From contig JWZX01001725.1 of assembly GCA_001275005.1 (NCBI GenBank), forward strand, positions 1 through 16,969: a stretch of DNA of 16,969 bases, given 5' to 3'. The first letter of the stretch is position 1; the number at the start of each line of letters is the position of its first letter. The stretch comes from Chrysochromulina tobinii (taxonomy: Eukaryota > Haptophyta > Prymnesiales > Chrysochromulinaceae). The notes below the pieces were generated by a model. That model saw nothing but the letters and a program-made list of their open reading frames with translations, ran no database searches and was not told where the DNA came from. Below are positions 1 to 8,800 of this stretch, piece by piece. Made by a program: the position numbers and the translations under genes.

Positions 1-446
1 GGCTGCACTCGCTGGATCGGACCTCGCCCGCCGACGCGTCCCGAGCCCCGCCATCACCCGCCACGGTATCCAGTTCGTAGAGCTCCCCTTCTCCCCACGC
101 CCCCGAACCGCCGCGCCGACGGCGGGCGCACCTGCTCGCTTCTGGACGACGCCGAGGCTCTCATGCGCGCGCTTCTAGTACTTGTCCGCGTTGACTTGAC
201 TTGACTTGACTTGACTTGACTGGGGGTCCGGAGAGCGCGCGCGCGCGCGTTGTGTGTTTCACAGCAGCAGCAGGCACGCCCAATGACCAGGTCGCGACAA
301 GGTCGCTCTCGCAGCTGCGCGCGACGATCACCGCCGCCGGCCTCAGCCACGCTGATCGCCTCGAAAAGTCTGAGCTGCAGACGCGGGCTCGTGAAGCACT
401 CACAGCCGCAGAAGTGCAGCCGACGGGCTTTCTTTCTCGGTCATCG
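1..446. other. Left-edge leader/intergenic region
   Basis: No gene can be assigned with confidence. The + frame starting at base 2 is open from the window edge to a TAG at 176-178 and could be the last ~58 codons of an upstream gene (it includes a plausible ITRHGIQFVELPF stretch), but the other frames are also partly open in this GC-rich DNA. A TTGAC array lies at 191-220 and a short GC-dinucleotide run at about 235-248. An ATG at 282 opens a short out-of-frame upstream ORF before the 447 gene. The frame of the 447 gene stays open back to a TGA at 207 but contains no ATG before 447. Confidence 0.5.
191..220. repeat. (TTGAC)6 pentanucleotide array
   Basis: Six perfect head-to-tail TTGAC units, starting about 255 bp before the ATG at 447. 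The 5-bp period places stops in all three + frames. The same motif in the same sense orientation lies upstream of the DGAT2-like gene (reverse complement at 5680-5695), sharing the 16-mer TTGACTTGACTTGACT. It may be a microsatellite or a leader/promoter element. Confidence 0.9.
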
Positions 447-2144
447 ATGATCCCGACCGATGATTCTGACATAGATCTAGAAGCGCATGAAGATGTGATC
501 GGAGAAGTAGACGCCAGTGTCCCCACGCGAAAGGCAGCTCGTAAACAGCAGTGGAAGATCAAAGGGAAGGCGAACCGGGCTTACGGCGAAGTGCTCCAGT
601 CTGAGCAATCTGAGGTTACCGGGGAGCAGAGTGCGCCATGTCTTTCCTTCCAGACATTGCGCACCCTCGGCTGGCAGGCGAACCAAGTGCAGCACGCAGA
701 CCCACGAGGGCATCGCTCGCACTTTGTGGGGATGTGCCTGATTGCCGCAAACTTGGTCCTGGTTGGACTCATCTCGCGAGATCATTCAGTATCATCTCCA
801 AGTGCTGCGCACGGCAATGCTACGTTCGAGCACGCGGCGAGCAGGCTCGATCCCATTGCAGCACCACCTCGATCAGGACCACTTCGGCTTACTCCATCAG
901 CATCACCTCCCAGCGCATACCCACTGCCGTCGCCCGCTCCACCACCACCACCGCCTCCTCCTCTGCCTTCTCCGCCTCTGCCTCGTAGCCCGCAGACGCC
1001 TCCGATGCCGTCACCGCCGCCACCATCTTCGCCTTGGGTGCGCCCTTGGTTTTACCATCCGAGGACCAACTGCTATAGTGGTAATGGCGCCACGGACCTT
1101 GCACCGGGGCCGCAGGCAGACATGGACGTCGCCGCGTGCAAGGCATCGTGCCTCGAGCTCGCTGGCTGCGAGGCCATCGTGGTGCCCACCAAAAAGTTGG
1201 GATGGGGAGAGTCTTGTAACCGAAGGAGCCAAGTGGATCTGGCAAGGTGTTCTACCAATGCTGGTACGTGGTCCAGCGACTACGATACCTACACTCTCGC
1301 ACCGCTGCCGCCCCTTCCACCCTCTGTGCCCCACCCGCCAGCTCCACCGCCACGCCCCATTCATCCTCCATCATCTGCAAGTGTCATCAATGCACGGTTT
1401 GCGACCGACGCCGGCGTGCTTGTGCACCTACTCGACTCGTACATCTTCGTCGACGGCGAGGTGTCGGGGCTGAGTGGGCAAGGTCGATTCGGGCAGCTGG
1501 GCACGATTAGCGCCACCATCATTTTGCAACGGCAGCGTGAACGCTTCGGTCCAAAGATTCCCGTCTACGACATCAACGACGCAGGCCGGTACGGCGGCGT
1601 TGTCATTCGGCAGGAGGCAGTGCATCTCAGGTGCATGTATGGCGCCGACATCGGGTCCTGGGGAGTCCAAGGCGGCTGCCAGGACCGAAGTAATGGGTGG
1701 TGCGACGAGTTCATCGACGCTTCGCGTGACAATCCATGCGCAGGCCTCCAGCACCCTTCCAGCTACAAGTGCAAGTGCTGCACCCAGTTCAGCCCCGGTT
1801 GCAGTACCTCCTCCATGCCGCCCTGGCGTGGCGAGCACGTGGGTGTCTTCCTCGACTTTTACTTGCGCTATGGCGGCCACCCGGCGTGTTGTGGGAGCGG
1901 GTACAACGAGGTGATCATCCAAGCAGGCGATGCATGGAACCATGCCCTTCCCGGCCCCATCGAAGCGTTCTTCTACGATGTCGCAAGAAAGAACGAAGAG
2001 TGGGGCAAGGGTGCATCGGCCCATGCCCGGCGCATGCGTGATGGGTTTGTGCAGAAGTGGGGACTGACCACCGCCGATGTTCCGTTGCTTGAATTCGACC
2101 GTACCAATTACGAGTGGCCTTTTGAACCGGCCGCGGGCGAATGA
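447..2144 (+). CDS. Predicted type II membrane protein with PAN/apple-like domain and unnamed Cys-rich C-terminal domain
   Basis: 565 residues from the ATG at 447, the first ATG in the frame; the open frame further upstream offers only non-ATG starts. Visible order: an acidic then basic N-terminal tail (residues 1-90; TRKAARKQQWKIKGK near 26-40), one hydrophobic segment (about 92-109), a Pro/Ser hinge (about 154-196), a PAN/apple-like module (about 202-284, with CKASCLELAGC, further Cys and a terminal DTYTL), a second Pro-rich hinge (about 287-309), and a C-terminal domain (about 311-565) with a dense Cys cluster (SYKCKCC), a YNEVIIQAGDAW block and an IEAFFYDV block. Positive charge before the single membrane segment suggests N-in/C-out topology, as in Golgi or plasma-membrane type II proteins. 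One N-glycosylation sequon (NAT, near 124) is on the predicted lumenal side. PAN/apple modules in other proteins bind protein or carbohydrate. I do not recognise the C-terminal domain; an extracellular adhesion or glycan-related role is only inference. No intron is apparent. Confidence 0.75.
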   Translation: MIPTDDSDIDLEAHEDVIGEVDASVPTRKAARKQQWKIKGKANRAYGEVLQSEQSEVTGEQSAPCLSFQTLRTLGWQANQVQHADPRGHRSHFVGMCLIAANLVLVGLISRDHSVSSPSAAHGNATFEHAASRLDPIAAPPRSGPLRLTPSASPPSAYPLPSPAPPPPPPPPLPSPPLPRSPQTPPMPSPPPPSSPWVRPWFYHPRTNCYSGNGATDLAPGPQADMDVAACKASCLELAGCEAIVVPTKKLGWGESCNRRSQVDLARCSTNAGTWSSDYDTYTLAPLPPLPPSVPHPPAPPPRPIHPPSSASVINARFATDAGVLVHLLDSYIFVDGEVSGLSGQGRFGQLGTISATIILQRQRERFGPKIPVYDINDAGRYGGVVIRQEAVHLRCMYGADIGSWGVQGGCQDRSNGWCDEFIDASRDNPCAGLQHPSSYKCKCCTQFSPGCSTSSMPPWRGEHVGVFLDFYLRYGGHPACCGSGYNEVIIQAGDAWNHALPGPIEAFFYDVARKNEEWGKGASAHARRMRDGFVQKWGLTTADVPLLEFDRTNYEWPFEPAAGE

Positions 2145-2826
2145 CGTTTGGACGCTTGGAACATGAGCAGTGCATGCAGCAGCACATCCAGTGCGTGCGC
2201 ACGGAGCGCCACTACTAGAGATCTACGTAGTATCCCACGGGGCACTACGGGGCACAGCATGGCCCGTCCTGCGCGTATCCCGCGCGTCGGGACGTGGTCG
2301 CCGCATGGCGATCTGAGATCTGGACGATAGTGTCCACACACGATGCGATCAGTGCCGACATTTGGGACATGTACCCCTATAGGCTTGGAACCTTGGTTGC
2401 CCCGACACCCGACAGTCTCCACGGCCGAGAGCCGAGCATTCTTTAATACGCAGTCCTCGACTGCGCTGAATCGCGATGTCGTGTGTTTAATACTACGTAG
2501 GAAGTACATGAGAATGTAGGGCCGTATTCGGTATCTTACTAGTTTATACATAACGTGAGCGAGGCCCACGCGCGCCGCAACGTGAACGTCGCACGTCCCG
2601 ATCCGGACTCGCCTCTCGCGAGGACGCTCGAACGTATCGCGCTCATATCGGCGTCATGGCGACGGCTTTCACCTGCATTTAGCGTGTACGTCACGTTCCA
2701 CAACGCCTCGACGAAGCCAGTCGTTTGGGAAACTTCTCGAAGTGCTGGAAGAGATCTCGAATCTAATCGCGGAACATCTGAACACAATCGCAGCTTCGCG
2801 CACTCATTCGCACAACCCAAGCCACC
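2145..2826. other. Intergenic region between two + strand genes
   Basis: This should hold the 3' UTR of the 447 gene and the promoter/5' UTR of the 2827 gene. I see no credible gene: the frames open here on the minus strand are antisense shadows or lack family features. Two copies of the palindrome CTACGTAG occur (2223-2230 and 2493-2500), AGATCT occurs several times, and a short AT-rich patch TTTATACATAA (about 2543-2553) could be TATA-like, but it is about 275 bp before the ATG. Confidence 0.6.
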
Positions 2827-2829
2827 ATG
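2821..2829 (+). promoter_or_regulatory. Strong eukaryotic start context GCCACCATG
   Basis: The ATG at 2827 is preceded by GCCACC, a perfect match to the vertebrate Kozak consensus. This favours 2827 as the true start and supports a eukaryotic nuclear origin. Confidence 0.7.
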
Positions 2830-3666
2830 CTCTCCTGCGTCCTCGCTGCCTCCCCCGCTCTGATGCTCGGCCCGATGGCCGCACCAGCCCTGCGCCACGC
2901 ATCGCCCGTGATGCAGCAGACCTTCCAGCGCGAGCAGGTCGGCTACGGCACCGCGACCTACACCGGCGGCGTCGTGCCCACGCGCAAGGCGCCCGTCAAG
3001 GCCGACTCCACCATCCTCGTGCAGGGCGGTTCGCTGCGCACGTGGTCGTACCGCTCGCCGTCCGTGGAGCAGGTACAGGTGGTGCTGAGCACCGAGGGCC
3101 GCCCGCTCGACGCCGACATCGAGCTCTGGCACGGCCCCGACAACACGCCCTGCAAGATGCGCGTGTACGTCGAGAACGGCCAGCTCCGCCCCTTCTCGGC
3201 GGTGATCGAGACGCCGCGCGGCCCGAACACTGTGGCCATCCGCAACATTGGCCAGATCGAGTTCCCCATCGCTGCCAACGTCGTCGCTGACCAGGTCGAC
3301 AGCCCGTCCGCCGACTGCCTTGCAGCATCGACGACCATCCAGGGTGGCGCCCTGCGCACTTATCCCTTCGACCCGACCGTCGACAGCGTCCAGGTGCTGC
3401 TCAAGACCGACGGACGCCCGCTCAATGCGCGCATCGAGCTCCTCCAGGGCCCGAACAACAACAAGCAAGTCATCGAGCTCTACACCGAGGACGGCCTCGA
3501 CCGGCCATTCTTCGCCATCCTCGAGACCCCGGGCTCGGGCAACGTCGTCCGCATCGTCAACACCGCGCCCATCGAGTTCCCCATGACCGCCGGCGTTGTC
3601 CCGCACTCCATCAACACGGACATGTCCGCGGCCGACGTTGTCATCGGCGGCGACATTGGCCGGTAA
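2827..3666 (+). CDS. Predicted plastid-targeted protein with two tandem ~90-residue repeats
   Basis: 279 residues. Residues 1-30 form a leader: a hydrophobic stretch (MLSCVLAASPALMLGPM) followed by a basic, Ser/Ala region ending in ASPVMQ. This resembles the bipartite signal-plus-transit peptides of secondary plastids in haptophytes and stramenopiles. The mature part is two homologous units, about 62-154 and 169-258. Each follows the order VQGG/IQGG-[SA]LRT, VQV-L, GRPL[DN]A-IEL, GPDN/GPNN, a short strand, RPF-A-[IL]ETP, NxVxI, and IEFP ending the unit. The alternating hydrophobic pattern suggests a beta-rich fold. From memory, similar proteins occur as uncharacterised proteins in photosynthetic stramenopiles and haptophytes; I know of no assigned function. 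No catalytic motif is evident. Coding signal is strong, with no intron and an optimal start context. Confidence 0.85.
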   Translation: MLSCVLAASPALMLGPMAAPALRHASPVMQQTFQREQVGYGTATYTGGVVPTRKAPVKADSTILVQGGSLRTWSYRSPSVEQVQVVLSTEGRPLDADIELWHGPDNTPCKMRVYVENGQLRPFSAVIETPRGPNTVAIRNIGQIEFPIAANVVADQVDSPSADCLAASTTIQGGALRTYPFDPTVDSVQVLLKTDGRPLNARIELLQGPNNNKQVIELYTEDGLDRPFFAILETPGSGNVVRIVNTAPIEFPMTAGVVPHSINTDMSAADVVIGGDIGR

Positions 3667-3678
3667 TCTGCAGGCGGC

Positions 3679-3716
3679 GGATCGCGCCCAAGTACCATAT
3701 TAGGATCGCGCCCAAG
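3679..3716. repeat. 14-bp direct repeat (GGATCGCGCCCAAG), period 24
   Basis: Two exact copies at 3679-3692 and 3703-3716, beginning 12 bp after the TAA of the 2827 gene, so in its 3' UTR. Function unknown. Confidence 0.85.
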
Positions 3717-3808
3717 CGTCTCCCCACGCGGCGCGACGAGTTTCTTCGGTCTTGGATGGCGGCGCACACCGGAGCGAGAGCATGACGAGATGGTAACGAG
3801 ATGGATGC

Positions 3809-3824
3809 AGAGAGAGAGAGAGAG
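3809..3824. repeat. (AG)8 microsatellite
   Basis: A simple dinucleotide run in the intergenic region, read directly from the sequence. Confidence 0.9.
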
Positions 3825-4138
3825 CTGCGAGCCGAGCCTCGCGGCGGAGGCCGGGCATTCTTCCGAGGAGGTGCGAGATTGCAGAGAGTTAGAGATCAGT
3901 TGTGAAAGTTGGTCGAGTTAGCGTATTAGCCACGCATGAGCATCGTCAAACATCACGTACATTGGCTGCAAGTGTCAGTCATGGGCATTGCGCGCGTGCA
4001 CATTCCACAAAGACAAAAAACGGCAGCATTGCGGCACGGCACAAGTCGATTCGTTTTCAAGAACTACTTCAAGAACACATCTGTTCTGTTCTTAATTCGG
4101 TTCTGGGGGACGACACGCTCCTCGACGAAAGAAAACGT

Positions 4139-4158
4139 GGCCGCGGCCGCGGCCGCGG
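4139..4158. repeat. (GGCCGC)3 tract
   Basis: Three perfect hexamers plus a partial unit. The tract is self-complementary and produces a poly-Ala stretch in one + frame. Confidence 0.85.
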
Positions 4159-4545
4159 CGGTGAATTCTCACTTTCTCAGAGAAAATCTAACCCCCAAAT
4201 CCTGTGTGTGTCCTCATCAGGAGTGTGCAGTGTTAGGCGCACAGCCAATGTTGTCGAATTTGACACTCCGCGAACACGGCTGCCTCGTGAAGGTGGCTGC
4301 AGGGCCGGGCGTCATTCTTCCGTTCGGCGTGACGTGGCGTGGCGCCCCTGGTGCCTGCTCAATAATCCGAATCGATATGAGGCTGATCCGTTTTTTAGGA
4401 TATCACGGGAGCAAGAGAAGCAGTCGTGACACCCAGGTCGCGCAGAGCGCGTTTCGGCTCCTGCTCCTGCATCCTGGGCGCAGGGTGGTTCGGCGTGCGC
4501 CGTGCGTATCCAGGCCGGATCGGCGTACGGCGATCACATCTGTGC

Positions 4546-5589
4546 TTAGAACCTACTGCGTGGGCTCACACTCCGGTGGGCGCCCGCACGCTTGCTGATA
4601 GTCAGGCCTTTGGCGGCGACGTCGGCCGGGAGGCAGTCGTATTTGTGCGCCTCAAAGACAGCCTGCAATGCCTCCACGTACGCTGCAAAGACCTGGTCCA
4701 CCTGAGCATCGGTTGGGTTGTCGTTGGGAGGTCCGACGTCGACTGGCTGGCCCCAGCGAATGTGGATGTCGCCACTCCTGGGCACGAGCCATGGAAGGGT
4801 CCACTTGCCCAGTACCGGCACAAAGGGGACGCCGGTGATACGGAAGACGGCTTGAGAGAAGATTCGGCCCACCTCACCAAGGGTGGTGTACGCCTGGTTC
4901 TCGCCGAAGATGTACGCCGGCAGCAGCGGGATGCCGTGCTTCATGGCGAGTCGGATGAAGCCGAGCTGCGGCGGGAAGTGAGCCACCTCACGTCGATGAT
5001 CCGCCTGCAGCTGCTCCGGCACCCCTCCAGGCTGAATGCCCACATTGGCGCCGGCTGCGACGAGGCTCGAGACAACGGACGAGTGCACCGAGCGGGCGCC
5101 GAAGAGCAGGAGCAGCTCACGCAAGATCGGGATACGGAAGAGCACTGGCGCGACCGCCGTGTTCCAAAAGAGTGGCGACTTGCTGAAGGCCTGGTACGCG
5201 CAGTGTCCAAAGGCCATGCAGGTGTACGCTCCGTGCGGGTGCCAAACCACGAGGTGCTGCTTCGTCGGGTCAATCGGAGGTTCAGGGAGCCGAACGCTCT
5301 TGAGTGGCGAGCCCGAGTAGTGAAGCGTGCGAGTCAAGAGCAGGCTGAGTGCATTTGCAAGCCAGCGCGGCCCCCACGACGTCGAGCGAGAACATACATC
5401 CCGGGTGTAGCGAAACCAGAGGGCGTACAGCGCCAAGAGTGGCACCACTACTATGCGCTGCGTGGCATCTCGTGGCCCTTGGCTGAGGGGCGCTTTACGA
5501 GATTCATCTGGTGAGGCTATCGGCGCCACTCCTAATAGAGCTCCTAAGCTATTTCTCCGCTCTAGCGGCAAAGTCCTCTTGATGCTCAT
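4546..5589 (-). CDS. DGAT2-family acyltransferase (diacylglycerol O-acyltransferase-like)
   Basis: 347 residues from the ATG at 5589; the open frame upstream has only a GTG. Family hallmarks: a hydrophobic N-terminal segment (about 45-60, RIVVVPLLALYALWFR), the catalytic HPHG (117-120), a PGGVPE block (187-192), the LGFIRLAMKHGIPLLP plus FGE block (209-230), and a C-terminal WGQPVDVG segment (279-286) followed by Tyr and a helix ending in EAHK. DGAT2 enzymes transfer an acyl group from acyl-CoA to diacylglycerol at the ER/lipid droplet, the last step of triacylglycerol synthesis; monoacylglycerol or wax acyltransferases share the fold, so substrate is uncertain. Length fits the family (about 320-390). 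The canonical animal EPHS motif is not evident; GARSVHSS (164-171) lies where it would be expected. Haptophytes and diatoms usually carry several DGAT2 paralogues. The gene is divergent from rotatin, with 253 bp between start codons. Confidence 0.9.
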   Translation of the reverse strand: MSIKRTLPLERRNSLGALLGVAPIASPDESRKAPLSQGPRDATQRIVVVPLLALYALWFRYTRDVCSRSTSWGPRWLANALSLLLTRTLHYSGSPLKSVRLPEPPIDPTKQHLVVWHPHGAYTCMAFGHCAYQAFSKSPLFWNTAVAPVLFRIPILRELLLLFGARSVHSSVVSSLVAAGANVGIQPGGVPEQLQADHRREVAHFPPQLGFIRLAMKHGIPLLPAYIFGENQAYTTLGEVGRIFSQAVFRITGVPFVPVLGKWTLPWLVPRSGDIHIRWGQPVDVGPPNDNPTDAQVDQVFAAYVEALQAVFEAHKYDCLPADVAAKGLTISKRAGAHRSVSPRSRF

Positions 5590-5678
5590 GGAAGAAGAAG
5601 CCTTCAGTCCGACAGACGCGGACGTTCGTGTGGGGCGCACTCAGCACTTCGACGCGCCGGCGCGATCCAAGACATGAA

Positions 5679-5695
5679 AGTCAAGTCAAGTCAAG
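5679..5695. repeat. TCAAG array (reads CTTGACTTGACTTGACT on the minus strand)
   Basis: Three perfect TCAAG units at 5681-5695 plus a flanking AG. On the minus strand, the sense strand of the DGAT2-like gene, it gives TTGACTTGACTTGACT about 90 bp before that gene's ATG. This matches the array upstream of the 447 gene in motif and orientation. Confidence 0.85.
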
Positions 5696-5811
5696 CATAT
5701 GCGGGGGGTGCGGTAGCGGCGAGTGGAGCGGCGGTCCCGCGGTCTTTCGCCTTCCAAATTTTTCACAGTTTTCGCTTCGCGCCACGCCGCCCAGCGCAGC
5801 GCCTCAATTCA

Positions 5812-5820
5812 GCGCGAAAA
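5812..5820 (-). promoter_or_regulatory. E2F/DP-like site (TTTTCGCGC on minus strand)
   Basis: GCGCGAAAA on the + strand is the reverse complement of TTTTCGCGC, which matches the E2F consensus TTTSSCGC. It ends 22 bp before the rotatin ATG. E2F sites commonly control S-phase genes in plants, algae and animals, and centriole duplication is tied to that phase. A single short motif in GC-rich DNA can arise by chance. Confidence 0.35.
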
Positions 5821-5842
5821 CTGGCGCCTCGCGACGCACAAC

Positions 5843-8800
5843 ATGCTCGCGAACTTGATCATGAAGCTCTCGCACGAGCTGCCCGACGTGCGTCAGCGCT
5901 CGGTGCACTCACTGCGCACCAAAGTCGACGCGCATCTGCTCGACGTTAGCGAAGTGTGCCGGTCGGCAGACCTTCCTGCCAAGCTCGTGTCCCTGACCAG
6001 CTTGCCCGACTCGTTGCCATCCGTGCAGCTCGACACGCTCGCCCTGATCGACAAGCTCTCGTCTGACGCCGGCTTTGCACGCCAGTTCGTTCTGGCCGGT
6101 GCCATAGGCGTGTTGCAGCGTGTGCAGGCGGCCTCGCTCGAGGCCGCGCCGCCGGGCGGAGGCGAGGATGCCGTCGCCGCCGCTGCATCACGCGCCGTCG
6201 AGGCCATCCTGCGCCATCCGGTGGGCGATCTTCCCGCCATTGAGCGACCCATCGCTCTCGATCGCACTCCGCCAGCAGCGCCGCCGCCGCCCGGCGGTGC
6301 TCGGCCGATCTTCGCTCGCCCGGGTGGCGCCGTCAGCAGCGCGTCGCGTGCCCTCGAGTTTGGCGCAGCGGGTGGCTCGCACCCTGGCGAGGCTCCAATC
6401 GTGTACACGCATTCTGACCCCGCCCCCGCACGAGGTGGCCGCGAGGGCCGTGACGGCGGCGTCGGCGGCGTCGGCGGCGTCGGCGCGACCTCAGTCTCAT
6501 TCCCCTGTCCTGTCTGGATGGATCTCGCTGGTACGGTGGCCCTGGGGCGCGCAGACGAACAAGCGCTCTTCGAGGCCTCGGTACGGCTGCAGATGTCCGA
6601 CGGGCGCGTGCTGCGCGAGACGTGCGCGAGCGTCGGCGGCGCGCTCTGCCACGACCTGCCGGCGGGCGCGCTCCTCCGTCGCCCGTCGTTGCTTAAGGGT
6701 CTGCTTTCTCTGCTGCGCACGACGGAGTGGAGCGAGCTGGGTGACCTGGCGCTCGCGGCACTCACGTGCGCGACGGAACTCGTCGCGCAGCTCCACGCGG
6801 CCCTTCACGACGCCGCGGACGCACCCGACCGCGCGCACCAGCTCGCGCCGCCCACGACGGCGCTCACCGAGGCCGAGGAGTTCGGCCTGCCGTTTCATGT
6901 AACGTCCGCCGGAGGGGGAGGGCGCAGCGCCGCGACGGCGGCGGCGGCGGCGGCGGCGGCGTGGCTGCCTGCGCCGCCCGGCGGGGGGCTGATGGGTGAG
7001 CCGGCTGCTTGGGCCCCGTGGCAGGTGGCGGATGCAGTGTGGACGGCGGTCTTGCCGCTGCTCCGTCACCCCGACGCCGCGCCCGCTGCGCTGCCGTTGC
7101 TGCACCGCACCTTACCTCTGCTGTACACGCCCCCCGCGGACGTGCTCGCCGTGATGCGCGCCTCCGACGCCGTCGCGTCCAAGGATGCCGCCAATGCGGT
7201 CGCGGCGGTCGCGGCGGCGGCGGAGTCGGCTCCGGCCGACGCGGACGCCATCATACGCGCGGCTGCAGCGCTGTGGCGCGCCCATCTAGACGCGATGCTC
7301 GGGGTACTCCGCTTTCGGCGGCTTCTGCCAGCCACCGAGGAGGCGCCTGGATGGGCTGAGCTGCAGCCGGCGGACCTCCCGCTGCTCCTGCTCGCGCTCA
7401 CCTGCGTGGCGGCGTGCCCGCGCGAGCTGCTGCCGCTCGCGGCGCCGCCGGGCTTGTCTGCGCTGCTGGTGGCCTTTGTGGCGGACGCGTACCTCGAGAT
7501 CTGTGAACCGAGCGCTCACGAGAGCGCGAGCCGCTGCCTGGGCGCGCTCGACCCGCCCGCCGCGCAGGCCGCTGCCGCCGCCGCACGCGTCGAGCGCGCC
7601 GCCCAAGCCGCCCTCGCCCTCGAGAGCCAGACGAGACCGCCGCTGCGTGAGCGACTGGGGCGGGCGATGCCGGGGCAGCGGGCGCGCGCGGTGGCGCGCG
7701 AGTGCGCGGCGCTTGGCGAGTGCGTGCCTGCGCTCTCCTATCTGCACCTGCCTGCACTGCCGAGTGCCGTCGTCGAGCTCGCCTGCTGCTGCTGCGAGCC
7801 CGGCGGCAGCGAGGACGAGGGGGTGGCTGCTGTCGAGGCGGCCCTGCGTCGCTGCCTCGCGCACCCTCAGGCAGGAGTGCGTGAAGTCACCTTGAAGAAG
7901 GTGCTGAGCATCTTCTGGCGGGAGCCGCCGCCGCGTCCGTCACGCCCGCCCGCCGGCCGCCTTGCCGCTGCTGACGGTGGGCCTCTCTCGGTGGAGGAGA
8001 ACGCGAACGCGGTTGCGGCGGCGGCGGCGGCGGCCGAGGCGGAGGCGGAGGAGGCGGCGGCCGAGGCGGAGGCGGCCGAGGCGGCCGCGCAGGCCGAGCT
8101 GAGCTCGTTGGTGGAGATGCTCAACCGACCGCTGCTGCTTCGCCTGCTCGTCGACACGGCCTTGCACCAGCCCCCTTCCCTCATCGACGCCGTCGCGAGC
8201 GCCACCGTGGAGGCGCCGTCGCGAGCGTCAGCCGAGGAGGCAGAGGAGGAGGCCGTGGTTACGCGCCATGCGAAGCTGGCCCAGGCCATCCTTCTCTCAT
8301 TGCTTGCGGAGAGCGACGGCCGCCAACGGCTCGGCTGGCTACCTCTCGTGCCGCTCTGGCAGGCGCACCTGCCGCCGCCGCCGCCCCTGCCTCAGGGCGA
8401 CGGCGGCGACGATGGCGACGATGACGACACTGCCGCCGACGATGGCGCTCAGGGCAGCGCCGACGGATCCGCGACGGCTCGTCTGCCCGCCGCCGCGGCG
8501 GCCTCAGCTTCTGCCCACGGCGAGGCCGTGCTTTCGCTGCTGCTCGAGGCCTCGGGGGGCCATGTGCGCCTCGCAGCGCTGCTGCGCCTGCTGTTGCACC
8601 GGGACGTACGCATCGCCACACGTGCCGCGCAGCTGCTCGTCGCGACCGTCATCGCCGCCGCCGACGAGTTTGCTGCACAAGGCCGAGGGGCCACTAGCAC
8701 GATCACCTCGGCGCCTCTGCACGGGCTAGCTGCCTCGGACTCGGCCACCGCGGCGTCGGCCTCGGTCGGCATTCCCAAGGCGGCGGCGGTGGCGGCGGCG

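Larger units (their letters stand above)
3667..4545. other. Intergenic region between convergent genes, with a less GC-rich patch
   Basis: Holds the 3' ends of the 2827 (+) gene and the 4546 (-) gene. Contents: a 14-bp direct repeat just after the first stop, an (AG)8 tract, a (GGCCGC)3 tract, and a markedly less GC-rich segment (about 3900-4400) with A and T runs. A + frame from an ATG at 3936 stays open to 4598, but it resembles no family, uses a poly-Ala stretch encoded by the GGCCGC repeat, and runs into the antisense of the acyltransferase, so I do not call it a gene. A lncRNA or long 3' UTR here cannot be excluded. Confidence 0.55.
5590..5842. promoter_or_regulatory. Compact divergent promoter between DGAT2-like (-) and rotatin (+)
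   Basis: Only 253 bp separate the two ATGs, so both 5' UTRs and promoters must fit here. It holds a TCAAG array (5679-5695), an AT-richer core around 5753-5772 and an E2F-like GCGCGAAAA (5812-5820). An ATG at 5674 (+) opens an out-of-frame ORF that overlaps the rotatin start to 5949; it would repress translation unless transcription starts downstream of it. Confidence 0.6.

Noticed and set aside
2-178. C-terminal end of an upstream + strand gene
   Set aside because: The frame is open but only ~58 codons long, with no recognisable domain, and other frames are similarly open; left as a possibility only.
191-220. TTGAC as a WRKY W-box core
   Set aside because: The match is only to a five-base core within a microsatellite, and WRKY factors are not established in the likely host group.
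216-446. N-terminal extension of the 447 gene
   Set aside because: The frame is open back to a TGA at 207, but the only starts are non-ATG (TTG at 216), unlikely for a nuclear gene without further evidence.
2539-3606. 355-codon minus-strand open frame opposite the plastid-protein gene
   Set aside because: Antisense shadow of a conserved duplicated protein; the frame is open because of third-position GC bias.
3936-4598. 220-codon + frame starting at an ATG
   Set aside because: No domain or coherent composition, poly-Ala from a simple repeat, and overlap with the antisense of the acyltransferase C-terminus.
4426-5514. Long + strand open frame opposite the DGAT2-like gene
   Set aside because: It is the exact antisense of a gene with clear family motifs, and its translation shows no family features.
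5723-5842. 40-residue N-terminal extension of rotatin
   Set aside because: It would start at GTG, and the rotatin homology begins right at the ATG at 5843.
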